Part shown: positions 11,693-24,100 of the stretch, one piece after another
Layout: each line of letters opens with the position of its first letter
Position numbering within the stretch: position 1 is the stretch's first letter
Origin: Lycocorax pyrrhopterus obiensis
Taxonomy: Eukaryota; Chordata; Aves; Passeriformes; Paradisaeidae
Length of the DNA stretch: 64,000 bases
Direction of reading: 5' to 3'
Assembly: GCA_014706295.1 (NCBI GenBank)
Contig: JACSVZ010000008.1
Span: 19,757,659 to 19,821,658 of the forward strand
Program-made: the position numbers and the translations under genes
The notes under the pieces: generated by a model
The model's database searches: none
Seen by the model: only the letters and a program-made list of their open reading frames with translations
What the model was told of the DNA's origin: nothing

Positions 11693-13182
11693 CCTTACAG
11701 GAGATGTTTTAATGCATTTCTTACACTGACAAATTTAACACCCATTAATTCTTCATTTCAAAAAGGGAAGTCAGTTTCTTCAACAGTCTACAATGTTGGC
11801 CAAGATCTCTCAGGCATAGAACTAAAATCTCAATGAAATTAGTTTAGAAGACTGTTTTATTTTCCTATACGGGATTTTAAACATTAAACACCGTCCTATA
11901 ATCAAAGGTGTTGAGGCAACATCAACAGCTGTGTCTTCTGTTCCTCATTCCCTGGTTGTTTTTGGGTAAACTGCTGTGGGCATGTAACAAAAACATCAGA
12001 GATGCGTTAGGAGTAAGTTTTTACGTGAAAGTGATAGTGTTGGAATTTTTTTATCTCTTTGCTTACATCCGCATGTGGCAGCTGTAGTTGTGTGTGGTTT
12101 TCATTTGTAACTCTTGGCAGTGGGTACTGCAGCTGGGAATCTGAAGGTGTAATTGCTTGCAGCATTTTTCACATCATTGCTCGAAAGAAAAAATGAGCTT
12201 TCTGTGTTTCTCTTCCCTGTCTTCAGGGCACCTCGATGCATCGAGGCTTTTCTATTTTATGGTGCAAAGGCATTCTCAGTTTATCTTTTGCCCTTGGATT
12301 TCTCAGTTAATTTGTTGCTGGCTTTATTAGTAGGGCTTATTAATTCAATATGACATAAGCATGGCTGCTATGCTTAATCATACATTCAGTTAGCATTTTC
12401 ATACTTGTAGGTGTACTGGGAAGATGAAATTGCTACTTTCATGCAGCACAACCAATCCTTGATTAATTTCTCCTGTCATTACTTATAGCAACAATCTGCA
12501 TTCCTTGTATAGTTCTGCTGCCTTTCACCATGTTCAAGATCTACTGTCATTCATAATACAGTAGATATGTAATTGTAGAATGATAAAGAAATAGAAGCTT
12601 TCACTTTGAATTTCCCTAGATTATAAAATCACCCCTTTGGCTATTTGTGACCATTTTTTCTAGGTTTTTTTTTTCCCCTTCACTAGATATCAGGCTTTAT
12701 TTCGTATTTTCTCAAGACACAGGGTAACTTAGGGGAATTTAACAGGCATTTTAGAACTGAGTTGTCACTTACACTCATGAATTATTTGACTTGTGTGTCC
12801 TTATCCTAGCTACATGCAATGTCAGTCCTCTATTTGCAGCACATTTTCGTAAATCAAAGTGATTCTAATATTAAGGAAGGAAGGAATACATAGATAGGTG
12901 CTGCAAAAGGATAATGACTTTTGTCTCTAGGGTGCAACTTTTAAATGTGTCTCTGCCTCTCAAGAGAAAAAAAGAAAGGCTGATTAAAAACAGTGGTTCA
13001 AGGTGGTGGCAGAGGGAAGTGGAGAGAATTGCTGTGCTGCTTCTCTCATTTTTGAGGAGCTAGACAGAAGCTACATATTGAAGATACCCTGGAACAAAAA
13101 TCCCTGAGGGAAAACACTTCGAGCTTCAGATCAGTCTTTGTAACTCAATCTGCTCTTCCTTTTTGTTGCCACTAGCTTATTA

Positions 13183-13273
13183 TTTGAATTACCTTGGGGA
13201 TGTTTGCTTTTTTCCCTGCTGATCTTATCATAGCCCATGCTTACCTAATTTCTATTAGTGATGGCTTTCGCAT
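13183..13273 (+). repeat. Diverged duplicate, copy 2 of 2
   Basis: A 91-base partner of 11603–11692. Shared blocks include TTTGAATTACC, GGGGATGTTTGCTTT, CCCATG and GTGATGG, and TTTCGCAT at the end. Similarity fades just outside these limits, although both copies have GTTGCCA shortly upstream. Confidence 0.75.
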
Positions 13274-15405
13274 GCTTTGATTGTCAGAATTGAGCAATTG
13301 AGCCCTACTTAGGACATGAGAAAGAAGCCAAGGCTTGTCTTGGGTGTGGGATATGAAATCCCACCCTTTTCAACAATATGTAGAAAGCTGAAGAGTTTAA
13401 CAGTATCTATCTCAAGTCTGTCTAGAGAGACCCATTTTTGAGCCAGCCTGATCAGTGCTGGTGGAAGACCTTGTTTGCTGAGCCAGCACAGAGGTTGCAG
13501 CAGGGCTTGGCAGTGCAGCAAGCCAGCTGCAGCCCTTCCCTTCAGCTCTGGATGCTTCCCAGTTTTTCACTTTGAAGTCATTGCCACTTGTTTGTGTCAC
13601 TCAGTTAATGAAGGCTAGATCCCAGCTGAAGCTCCCTGGGTATCTTGGCTCTGTATTCTGTTCATGATTTCGCAATCTTTTTCAAATGGGTTTTGCTAGA
13701 AATTGATATGTGGAGGTGAGAAAATAAATTTGAAATGTAGGCTTGTTACCAAATTGATAGGATTAGTAGGTCAAATACTAGTAATTTATTTTGAAGAAAA
13801 TAATTATGAAAAAAAATCCACTATTTTTCTGCCTTTTTTAGGTTTCACTTGCTCATGCTGTGTTGTATGTGGCCACAGAGCTGTCCTGTAAAATACCCTA
13901 AATGCAAAACCCTGGAGTGCTAAATTTCTGCCATTAGCATTCTTCCCTAATTAGGTGCATATAGGTATCTCCATGATTACTTCATTCAATTTGAACCCCA
14001 GTTTCTTTTCAGGTCGAGGGTAAAGGGAGAAAACCAGAAAGCAGGAGATGCTTGTATTTTGGATAGATCAGGTGCTACTACCGAGTTGTCAACAGAGTTG
14101 TTGGTGACTTTTCTTGGATTTTTAAAATCAAGACAGTTTTGGAAATGTGCAACATTGATATCATTGCTTCATCTGTCTCAATAATTGCAGATTAAAGACA
14201 AAACATCTGCACCAAACACAATCTTAGAGCTTTTTATTGGTAATAGCAAAAAATTTTTCACATAGCTTATCAAACCTAAAAGCAGTGATATAAAAAAAAA
14301 AAAAGGAAATTTATTGTTTAGATCGGAGCTTCATCACAATTATTGAATATTGCTAGTCCAATGCAGTTAAATAAAGTAGTTTCATATTATCTTAACATAT
14401 GGTACATGCTGGGCATTACAGCTTTCCCATCTCCCTCACTACTTTAGCATAGGCAGAATGTCAAGAGACAACCACAGAAAATACCAAACCACATGTTGGC
14501 AACTTGCATATAAAGAAAACAGATTTGTTCATTTTTATGTACAAAAGGGCAGGCTTTTTGGATTTGTTTTGTTTCAGTGGTTTTATTGGTAGGTTTTGCA
14601 GACTGCCCATAAGCAGAGCACAGGCTGGCTACGGCTGAAGGAAATTAAAAACCGAGGTAACTCCAGGGCAATGTCCTACTTTGTAACTGCTCCTGACCTT
14701 CAGTATTACCTCCAGCCAGTAGTTTAAGTGCTTATTCACTAACGACTTACTTTTGTAGCAAAGGTGTTGGATTTTTGCAGTAAGATAAATACAGCAATAT
14801 AAACAATATACATCAGAAATTACATTTTATAAACAGAGCATCCATAAAATACAGCTACAGGCTTTTGCCTACTTGCAGCTATTCAAACCTGTAGTAATTG
14901 TCTCTTGTGCATTCAGACCCTACCGGAGGTTTTCATTTGATTGAGAATTGCTGTTAAAATTTAATGGCTAATTTCAGCTGATGAGCTTTGTGGGGAGAAA
15001 TACTTGATTTACAAAGAGAGGAAGGTGTCATGCTTTTCTGTCTGTCCCATTCAACACTCAGGTGGTCAGAGCATTTACCAATGAGGGGGGGGAATTGGCA
15101 TTCTAGTCTTCTGAAGGCAGGACTTGAATTTTCGTTGTCCGTAACCCTTGAGTTCCTAAATCTGTGGTTTGAATCAGGCAGAGGAAGGCTGGTCCTCTAC
15201 TCCTCCAGGTGAGCACACTGAGTCACTCAGAGAGAGCAGGGCAGGTCATGAGTGCTGCGTGAGCTTTCAGCTTCTGCACTTGCTCTTGTTAAACATCTCC
15301 AAGTGGAATAAAGGCTTCACTTCTGCTGCAGGGGGAACCATGGCCTTCTACTTCCTCACCTCAGGAAAATAAAATAGCCCCAACTGCACTTTTATTTTGA
15401 TTTAT

Positions 15406-15928
15406 CTTGGGACCCCACCTGGAGTACTTTGTCCAGGTCTGAGGCTCCCAACACAAGAAGGACGTTGACTTGTTGGAGCGAGTCCAGAGAAGGGTCACTA
15501 GGTTGATCTCAAGTCTGGAGCACCTCTCCTATGAAGACAGGCTGAGAGAGTAGGGGCTGTTCAGCCTGGAGAAGAGAAGTTGCCAGGAAAACCTTACAGC
15601 ACCTTCCAGTACCTGAAGAGAGCTGGAGAGGAACCTTTGACAAAGGTATGGTGTAATACGACAAGAGGAAATGGCCTTAAGCTGAAGGAGGGAAGGTTAG
15701 ATTAGATATTGGGGAGAAGTTCTTTACTGTGAAGGGGGTGAGGCACTGGAACAGGATGCCCAGAGAGGGTGTGAACTCCCAGTCCCTGGAGATGTCCAAG
15801 ACTGGGCTAAATAGGGTTATGAGTAACTTGGTCTAGTGGAAGGTGTCCCTGCCCATGGCAAGGGGTTAGAAACTAGATGATTTTTAAGGTCCTTTTAAAC
15901 CCAAGCCATTCTATGTTTGTATGATTTG
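15406..15928 (+). mobile_element. CR1 LINE, 5'-truncated 3' end (longer copy)
   Basis: This CR1 copy in plus orientation begins in sequence coding for the end of ORF2 (GGGACCCCACCTGGAGTACT, then TTGGAGCGAGTCCAGAGAAG). It continues through CTGTTCAGCCTGGAGAAGAG, GAGAAGTTCTTTACTGTGAA and CACTGGAACAGGATGCCCAG. It ends with a decayed octamer tail: ATTCTATG at 15908–15915, then TTTGTATG and ATTT. Stops and indels break the frame. It is about 120 bases longer at its 5' end than the copy at 8155–8554. Confidence 0.93.
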
Positions 15929-18900
15929 ATAACAATCTTTATTTCCTGTAAATCTTATGGTTTGTTAGCTAAACCAAAATATTAATCATGCTCAGGAGTC
16001 ATGCCTGCAACCCTCCCTCCTACTCACAAGGCAGGTGTGAACCATGGACAAAAGGGGCTGAGAATGGGAAAGCATTCTGGGAAGTGTGGTAAGTCTAACA
16101 ACTAAATTACCATTCTTCTTCATGTCTCAGTGTGCAATTTTCCTGAGCAATGTGCAAAAATAACCAGAGCCAGAAATACTTTATTGGCTGAAAATACAAA
16201 GAATTCTTTGAAAGCCATCATGGAAAATCGTCCAGTTATTACATAGCACTAACAACTTCTTTTATTATTGAACTCTGAAAATTATATGTTTTATCCTAAT
16301 ATCAGCACTACGATCTTTGGGCTGCATTTAGCCTTCAAGCCATCATAAACCTTTGAACAAGCCTGAAAGGATTGACTGAAGCACTGAAAGGATTTTCTCT
16401 GGAGTAACTGCCTTCTCTCTGGGGAGCACTGGTGTTGGGTCAGGCTTTGAGCTCAATAGCCACTAAGTGGAGCAGGCAGGGAACCTCTGAGTCCCACACT
16501 CATTTGCCCTTCACAGCAGGTGTGGGATTTATTTCCTCATGCCAGTTTATTTTCTTGTGTGAGAGAAAGAAACCAATTCTTATTTTTACTTTTTAATATT
16601 CAAGTTCACATCCCACACTTGATAGTAATTCTGTGTGAACAAGTGAAATTTAAGGCATCCTAGAATTTTCAATTCTGTAACATATGGAGATATTTGTAAA
16701 TGAAATTTTTAGTGGGTATATACAGGAGCCATACCAGCCAGTGAAAACTCATGAATGCTTCTTAGGTCATTTCTTCTGCAAAACTCTCTACTGGATTGCA
16801 GATAATTGAAGAAAGAAGAAGTTTAATTGGCTTTGCAGATTTTGTTAGTAGAAAAACCTTTGCATTTCAGGTGCTGGAGGAGACCATGCCTATGGCACTT
16901 TGAAACTATTTCCATCACTGAAGAATAGACTGTTTTGCACAAGATCATGCTTAGGTTTGAACCCAGCCTGGATTTCATGACTTTTGGTTCTCTGTTCTAC
17001 TTATTAGCTGGGTTGTTTTTTTTTTATATAGGTAAAAGAAATATAGAAAGTCTTGAAAAATACTATCTTGAAAAATATGCATTTAGAGCTTCAATGAGAC
17101 TTTGAATTTTTAATATGCTGAATAATTCTAAGCTGAAAATAATCCACTTTGATTATAAAGCTTCAAGCAGTTTTGCAGAGATAGGTGTTGAGGATACTGT
17201 GTCATTTGCATTATGGAGCATATCCTGTTAAAGCACTTATTCAAGCCCATGAAAATGTTCACTGATTTCAGAAGGCTTTGGATGAATCCCATACTTGCCA
17301 ACTTGTAAAAATGCTGTCATTACAGAACTCAAGTTTTGACTGTAGAAATTTCAGTTTGACAACTTGATTGGCAAAGACTTTAATACAACTATTTATATAC
17401 TCGGTGGTTTACAAAATATGTTCCCCAACTTACCAACTTCATCATTCTTTCCTTATTTATGGAAATCATAACTTTGTGCATAGAATTGCAATCTGCACAA
17501 TGAAAAGGCATATTTCAATCTTTATTTTCTAATATTTCTCCCCTTTATCAAACTTGGATGTTTTGTGAATGTTTATATAAAGCATAGAGCACACCAAAAC
17601 CACATAAAGCTGTTATCCCCTCTGTATATTCCTAAATTGCCTCCTTATTAAGTTACTTCTTATAATACCCTTGAAACACAAATACTTTCAGTTTTAATTG
17701 AGGAGGTGTTTGTTTTCAGGTAAATAGCATTCCTGTAGGTTTTCTCTTCTGCCTTGAAGTACTATTGCACTGAATATTATGCATATTTTTCAAGGAACCT
17801 CTCATTTTTTAATGAAGTGATTTTTGTCAAGATAAAGAAAATAGATTGAAATGGACCAATAACTCTCCAGTCTGAGGGAGGGACCATAATCAACTGCAGG
17901 AACACTGTGCTTCTGAATATGCTATGAAGAAAAAAAAACCCAGCATGAGCACTTCTGTGTCTGTTTCCCATGGGTATTTATGCAGCATATATTTAAACAT
18001 TTTTACATGCGTCCTATTCACTTGAGAATTAACAGTACCATAAATTAGCTGCTCCAATTCTGTGTTTGGGCTTAACTGTGCCTACTCACATTCCAGTATA
18101 ACTCCCCTGGCTCTAGATGAAATTCCCTGAGGTGAGTTTGACAATTCATTCTCTTCCAGGGCTCTGCATCGCTGGTGTGCAGTTGCCCTGAGTATGCGGC
18201 TGCTGCAGGGGGTACAGACCTGGCACTGAACTGCAGGCGGTGCCTTCCTTACAAACACTCTCTTCCAAAACTGTTGACCATTTTTGAATGTTTAGTTTGG
18301 AATAATGAGGCTGAACAAATGAAGTAAATAATTGTCCAGCATGTTTGACCTTTGCGGTTTCTCCAGGTACGTGTTTGTATTGGCGTCTCAACATGGGCTT
18401 GTGTAACTCATCACCTTTAACTTCATCAAAATCATATTTTGGAAATACTTCTAAGACAACAGCAAAAAAAGACTACTTTTCCAGTCTAACTGGTTTTTTA
18501 ATTTATTCTGAAATAGTTGGGTGTTTGTCTACTAATCACTTGATCTGTTGCTTTTTTCTCCCTCTGTTTCAATAGGAGATGAGGTGTTTGCCAGTTGTCC
18601 TCTAAACTTGTTGAAGAATTTTGACTCAGTCCAAGGCAAGAAATGCTGTTGATAGGTTGGCATGGAGTTCATGTGGAGAGCTTGCTGGAGTCATGTATAT
18701 TGTCAGCACTAAGAGCAGTGATTCAGAGCAGTAGCAGAAGGACATCTATTCAAACAAGCAGAGCCATCCTCCATCCTAAAGGTGCAAGTTCACACTAGGC
18801 AAGAATCTGCCCCTAAGGCTTTCTCCACATAAATCCTCACTTCAGTGTGAATGGAGTGTTTGCTCAGAAGAGTGTTGACAGTAATTTAAAATGTAAAAAA

Positions 18901-19326
18901 AAAAAAAATCTGTTCTTAAAAACCCCTGAAAGTATTTCATCTGCAGAAACATACCCAGTCTTGCATTATAAATTTTTTAACCATTGTTAAATGTTTTCTT
19001 TATCTAATTCCAATTCACCACCTAATGTCCCATACCTTTTAAATATAATAGTGCTTTCTTGAAGCACAGTAGAGCTTCCACTTAACGCTGGGATTTGCAC
19101 ATGGGATTTGCACATTGTGGACATCAAGCTACTTACAGTAGAGTAACCTGGTGTCTGGCACTCACTCTCTAAAGCTGGGTTTGTGGGCTCTGGCCCTGCC
19201 GGTGGTCTGGTGCGTCAGCAGGAGCTTTCTCCTGGCAGAGGGCTGTGCCTTCAGTCCCAGTCCCACAGTTTCGTAAAACCGTTCAAATGGAACAATAATT
19301 TCATTTACCTTTATTTAATTTAGCTC

Positions 19327-19390
19327 TGTTAAAGGTGAACTCTCTCTCATTGAAGTGTGAAATTGCTGATTTTGAGAAGGAGATAATTTC
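19327..19390 (+). repeat. Local duplicate, copy 1 of 2
   Basis: This segment starts TGTTAAAGGTGAACTCTC and continues TGAAATTGCTGATTTT, GAGAAGGAGATAATTTC. It matches 21087–21145 in the same orientation with a few substitutions and small gaps. The word AACAATAAT occurs upstream of both copies. The family is not recognised. Confidence 0.75.
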
Positions 19391-21086
19391 CCTTGTTTGT
19401 GCTCTTTCAAGTCTTCTGGTAACAATCCATGGGGGAGGGGACAGAGGTGACCCAACGTTGCTGCTCCGGGATGGAGCCAAAGCCTGTTTGTGAGCTGGAC
19501 TGGATTTGCAGCTGAAGGAACAATTTCTTGTACCAAGGCTATCAGCCTCTCAGTAACAAGGCTCTGGGAGTAGGGTGTTAACATGACTTGGCAATCACAG
19601 GCATGCTTCAGGCAAGCAAGAGCGCTGTTTCAGATGACTCTTGAAGCACCTTTCCAATACTCTCACTGTCATGTCTCATTGCAGACACTTCTCTTAAAGG
19701 TTAGCACGGCAGCTTGCAAAGAGATGGGGAATGAAGTGAAAGAAACCAGAGTTCATGTTCTTTTTACCTAAAATTTCTGACTTTGCGAATTTAGGTTTGC
19801 ATTAGGCCTTGTCTGTGCCAGCAACTGCCTCTGAGCCTCCGTGAGCAAAGTGTATTTGGCTGAGCCCGCTCCCCAAGGATCACACACCTCTTTCTGCTGT
19901 AGTCAGACTTCTGAGCATGAACAAACAGATGAGAAGGGAAATGGCAGACAAGGTAAAATACCCTGTTCTTCCCCTGTGCGTTCCCAAGTCCTGTGTTGTT
20001 ACCAGTTCAGTAAGACAACGAGTGATCACATGATTCAGATTACAAAAGCCAACTCATCTATCACGTGCCAGGAAAACAAAAAAACAAAACCAAAAAGAAC
20101 AGACTACCAAATGGAAATGGTTCATCTGCCACATGAGCCACAGCACATCATAGGAGCCTGCTCACCCTCCTGGGGCCAGTTTACTGCTGAGGACACAGTG
20201 TCAGCATCTTGAGCAGCTGGTGGCAAGAGGCAGCATCTCATGCAAGTTGTAGGGTCATGGATGCAGCAGTAACTCTGTAAGGATTTCAGTAGCAAGGCCT
20301 GTCCTGTTTCCCTAAGACTGGCCATGTTGCTAAATCTGATCTGAAAGCTGTGTATCTGTTGGTAAATTATCCTTTCCTAAGCCCTTTTCCAACCTCCACA
20401 AACTTTCTGCAAAACCAGAGGGGGATTTAACCACTGCTTTTTCAAGCTTGCCTTAGGATTAGTATTATAAAAATCAAATAGGAAAGTAGTGAAAGTACAT
20501 CTTCTTGGCAAGGTACCTCTGGGGAATAGTCAGCTAATGCCAAGATTAAATTCAAAGCTGATACGTGCATGATAAGTCTGGATAATACAATTTACAAAAT
20601 TATATCAAATTTTAAGCTCGGGCTCTGATACATTTTGTGTGTCTGCCTTCTCTGGGAGATGAGTCTCTTGTGAACCACTGAGGTGCCAAAGTCCTTCCTT
20701 CCAGCAGCTAGATGCTGTACGTGGTTATGTCAACATAGCAGGCTATTGAATTCCCACCTAGGAATAGCAGGCTGTTACATCCACTGGTATATTGGGACTG
20801 ACAGTTGCTTACTAATGGCTCTAATACTTTCATCACAGCTGGCGTTCTATGAATAAAGATACGAATCTAGCTCTGAATGTAGCTCATTTCCTGCTATGAG
20901 ACATAAATATGTTTGTGGGAACTTAGATGACAACGTGCATTCCCATTACAGGTGTGTTTAATTGGTAACCATCCAAAGATACAAAGGTAATTATCTTTCC
21001 TATCTTGCAGTACTTCACTGAAGTGCATTTGCAAGGTAGCAAAAGAATGTTTCATAAAAATGTTCAGTTAGAACAATAATAATGAA

Positions 21087-21145
21087 TGTTAAAGGTGAAC
21101 TCTCGTTCTAATATGAAATTGCTGATTTGCAGAAGGAATAATTTC
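21087..21145 (+). repeat. Local duplicate, copy 2 of 2
   Basis: Partner of 19327–19390, sharing TGTTAAAGGTGAACTCTC exactly, then TGAAATTGCTGATTT and AGAAGGA, with ATAATTTC near the end. It is slightly shorter through small deletions in the middle. Confidence 0.75.
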
Positions 21146-24100
21146 TCTGGAAATCTTAATGTAAGGTCCAAATGATAATGTATTGCTTTATAAGTGGACG
21201 TTTCAGGCTTGCTGCAGAAATCTCTAGCAGGAATACGGGTTTAGATGAAAAGAGCAAGTAATAATTCTTGATAAAATTCTGTAGACATCACATTATAATT
21301 TCTGTGGGACTCTTTCTGTAAAACTCAAGCTTCATTTTTGTGTTCTGTGAGATTTTTCCGTAAAGTAATTACAGTTTTTAGGTTTCTTTTGATATTTTTC
21401 CTGTTCTTTCTTTCTTCTCACAGACATACAGTTGTTCACCTTGGCAAGTAAATGCAAGTGATTTGATGGAAAATGAAGGGGTTTTGTGATGAAGGAACTT
21501 GCCTGAAGCTCCAGAGATCTGGAAAGGACTTTTGTTCAGAGCACCTGGCTCTGTATCAGGGCTTTTGTGTGACCCAGAGCAGGCAGCAGCTGGCACGCAG
21601 GTGCAGCCTTGCAGGGCATGAGGAGCAGACAATATATATTGGACATGGAGCTTGGATCTGGGCAGAGCTTGGTGGCTCCACACTGTCCCTCCTTGCCAGC
21701 CAGGAGGTGCAGGAGCAGTTCTGGTCAAGCCTGGGGGCACCAAGCAGCTCCTGGTGTGACCACAGCTGATGTTCACCTGCGTTTAGGCAGCCTCACCAGC
21801 ATCCCACAGACCTGCCCAGCTCCTCTTTATCTGGTGAGCAGACCCTCAACTCCTGGGGCAGGTGTCACCTCCACTGTCCACAGCCTGCACACAGCGGCAC
21901 CCACCCACCTTTGGCAGAGCGTGTCCCTTTCCCAGGAACTCATCCCAGCCACAGCAATATTCCGCTCACTCTCCATAGCTTTTTCCAAGGCTCCAGTGAT
22001 GCTCTTCCCGTCTCAATGCAGCTCCCAGACAACTCCTCCAGATAACATTTGCATAAATGGAGGCAGCCACTGACCTCTCTCTGATAAAGTAAATGTGATT
22101 GTTTTGCTTTTGGGTTTAGTACAGCCAACTTGTTCCCCGAGCTGCATAGTTTGTGTGTGACAAGACTTTTACAAACATTGGTGTGCTTTGTTACTTTGAA
22201 AACAAATAGCTTTTACCTGGGAATTATGGTATGTTGTCAATTTTCTCAAATGAGGCTACAACCCTATTGGTAAATATTGGCCCTGCAGTATAGATAATCT
22301 CCCTAGGCTTCAGTTTTTCCCTATGAAGAAGTGAGAGCAATGCAGGGTTTTATAAAAGCCCCTGATACTAAAGGATAGCAGACAGTGGCTGCCTTGTTGT
22401 TTGGTGACTGGTCAGGTAACCTCACCAGAACTAACCTTCTCCAAAAACATTACCTCCGGATGGAGGTTATTATTTGTTTCAAGAATGTCTATGTATCTGA
22501 AAGGAATAATAATGCACTGAGTACAATTAAGATAATGCTGAACTTAGAACAAACATGTCTGAGATTTCAGCTGGGGTGAGCCTGTCTTGATGCCAGAATA
22601 AACACACTCCAGTTTTACTTTGGCCTTCCTTTGGAAAAACTAGCTGCACACACATAGCTGCCAGCTTCTGCTGGCTGAGTTGACACATTTCTTACAAATA
22701 CAGATTTAACTCAGCCAGTGATTACAACAGACTTTCTTTGCCTTTATATGGCTGTTTCATGTTTCTCTGCATCTAGCTTAGCCTCCTCCCAATTACATTG
22801 TCACAGCCTGAGAAACAAATTTTGTGTTTCTGAGCATCCTTTGTGATTTCTTGTGTGGCACTGATGCGTTTATGCTTAAGGGGTGCTAAACCCACGACTT
22901 CTAGTCTGTTGTTGAAAGCTGATAGCATCAATAAAGAATTATGCTGCTAAGTATTAGAGCAGCCCACCTTCCCTCACAAGAAATATGTTGTTCTTGATCA
23001 CTTTCCCCCAAGACTGATCCATATTCAGGTTCTTAAAAAGTATTATTAAATAAGCATCAGACTTCATTTATGCATGGAATAATTATTTACCGAAATCTGT
23101 ACCATATTTAAACAGAAGGTTGTTCATATTTCCAAAGAAAGTTCTCCCCTGGACAATAGACTCCAGTACTATTAGCATTGCATTGGCAGAGTAAGTCTGG
23201 AAGCTGGGGCACACATCTGTGCCAATGACTTCTGGTTTGTACAGTAAGAAAGTGCAGCCTGTCTCTATACATGATGGTTGTTTTTTGCTACAAACCAGCA
23301 TTATCTCTGGACTGTTTTGTTTCTTCATGGGAAGCTTTGCAGAGGGCAAATAGGATAATGTCGTGAGTCGATGAGAGACAGCACAATAATAACACAAACT
23401 TGCAGCCAGCCTCAACTTCTGTTATTCCTGGGTCAAAGCAAGGTGCTGGGGTGCCAGAGTGCTCCTCTTGTTCCTTTTTACCAAGTTGCCTTTTGTCTGC
23501 CACCACTTCCTTACCACAACAGGCCTTCCTGCTCTTCGACAACTGGTGAGGTACAGTCAGGTCTGCACCATTTGGCATCCCACTTGCTGTGGCCCTGGCA
23601 CAGCTGCTAGGAATATTGGCACCATGAAATTCCCTCTTTGCAGTGACAAAATTCCCTAAGAAGGGTTTAACAGAACCAGAAAACAATGCTGGAAAAGGCA
23701 GCAAAGGGCAAGCAGGGTCAGGGATGTTTGGGGAAAAAAAATCCAGATGCTGCTTCAAAAGGAAACAGCTGTGGCCAGGAAAGAGTCCATCTCTGCTTAG
23801 CCAGGAGCTCACCTGGGCTTTCTGTATTGATAATTTGCACCAGATTTCTATGCTTTCCATACCCTTGGTGATGAGGGGAAAGAGAGAGAGACATTGTGAA
23901 CCAGAAGCAATGTGCAAGCGGGTTGGCTCAGCCCCAAATCAGAGGGAGCTGCTGAAAATGAGGGCATTTTCATACCAAAGGTATGGCATAGGTACTCCCA
24001 GCTGGCTTTTCTTTGCCCGAAATGGCCAAACATTTGCCTAAGCTCTGTGCTTTCCTTTCTTTCAGCAACGTACATTTACTTCACAGTAAATACACAAAAC

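Larger units (their letters stand above)
8555..15405. other. Gene-free intergenic DNA
   Basis: AT-rich sequence without a recognisable gene or exon. It contains a pair of diverged copies at 11603–11692 and 13183–13273, and an A tract at about 14291–14304. All open frames are short and have no familiar motif. Confidence 0.7.

Noticed and set aside
21378..22073. Frames of 132 (minus) and 154 (plus) codons overlapping each other
   Set aside because: Ser/Pro/Gln-rich in several frames at once, with no homology I recognise and no promoter or splice support.
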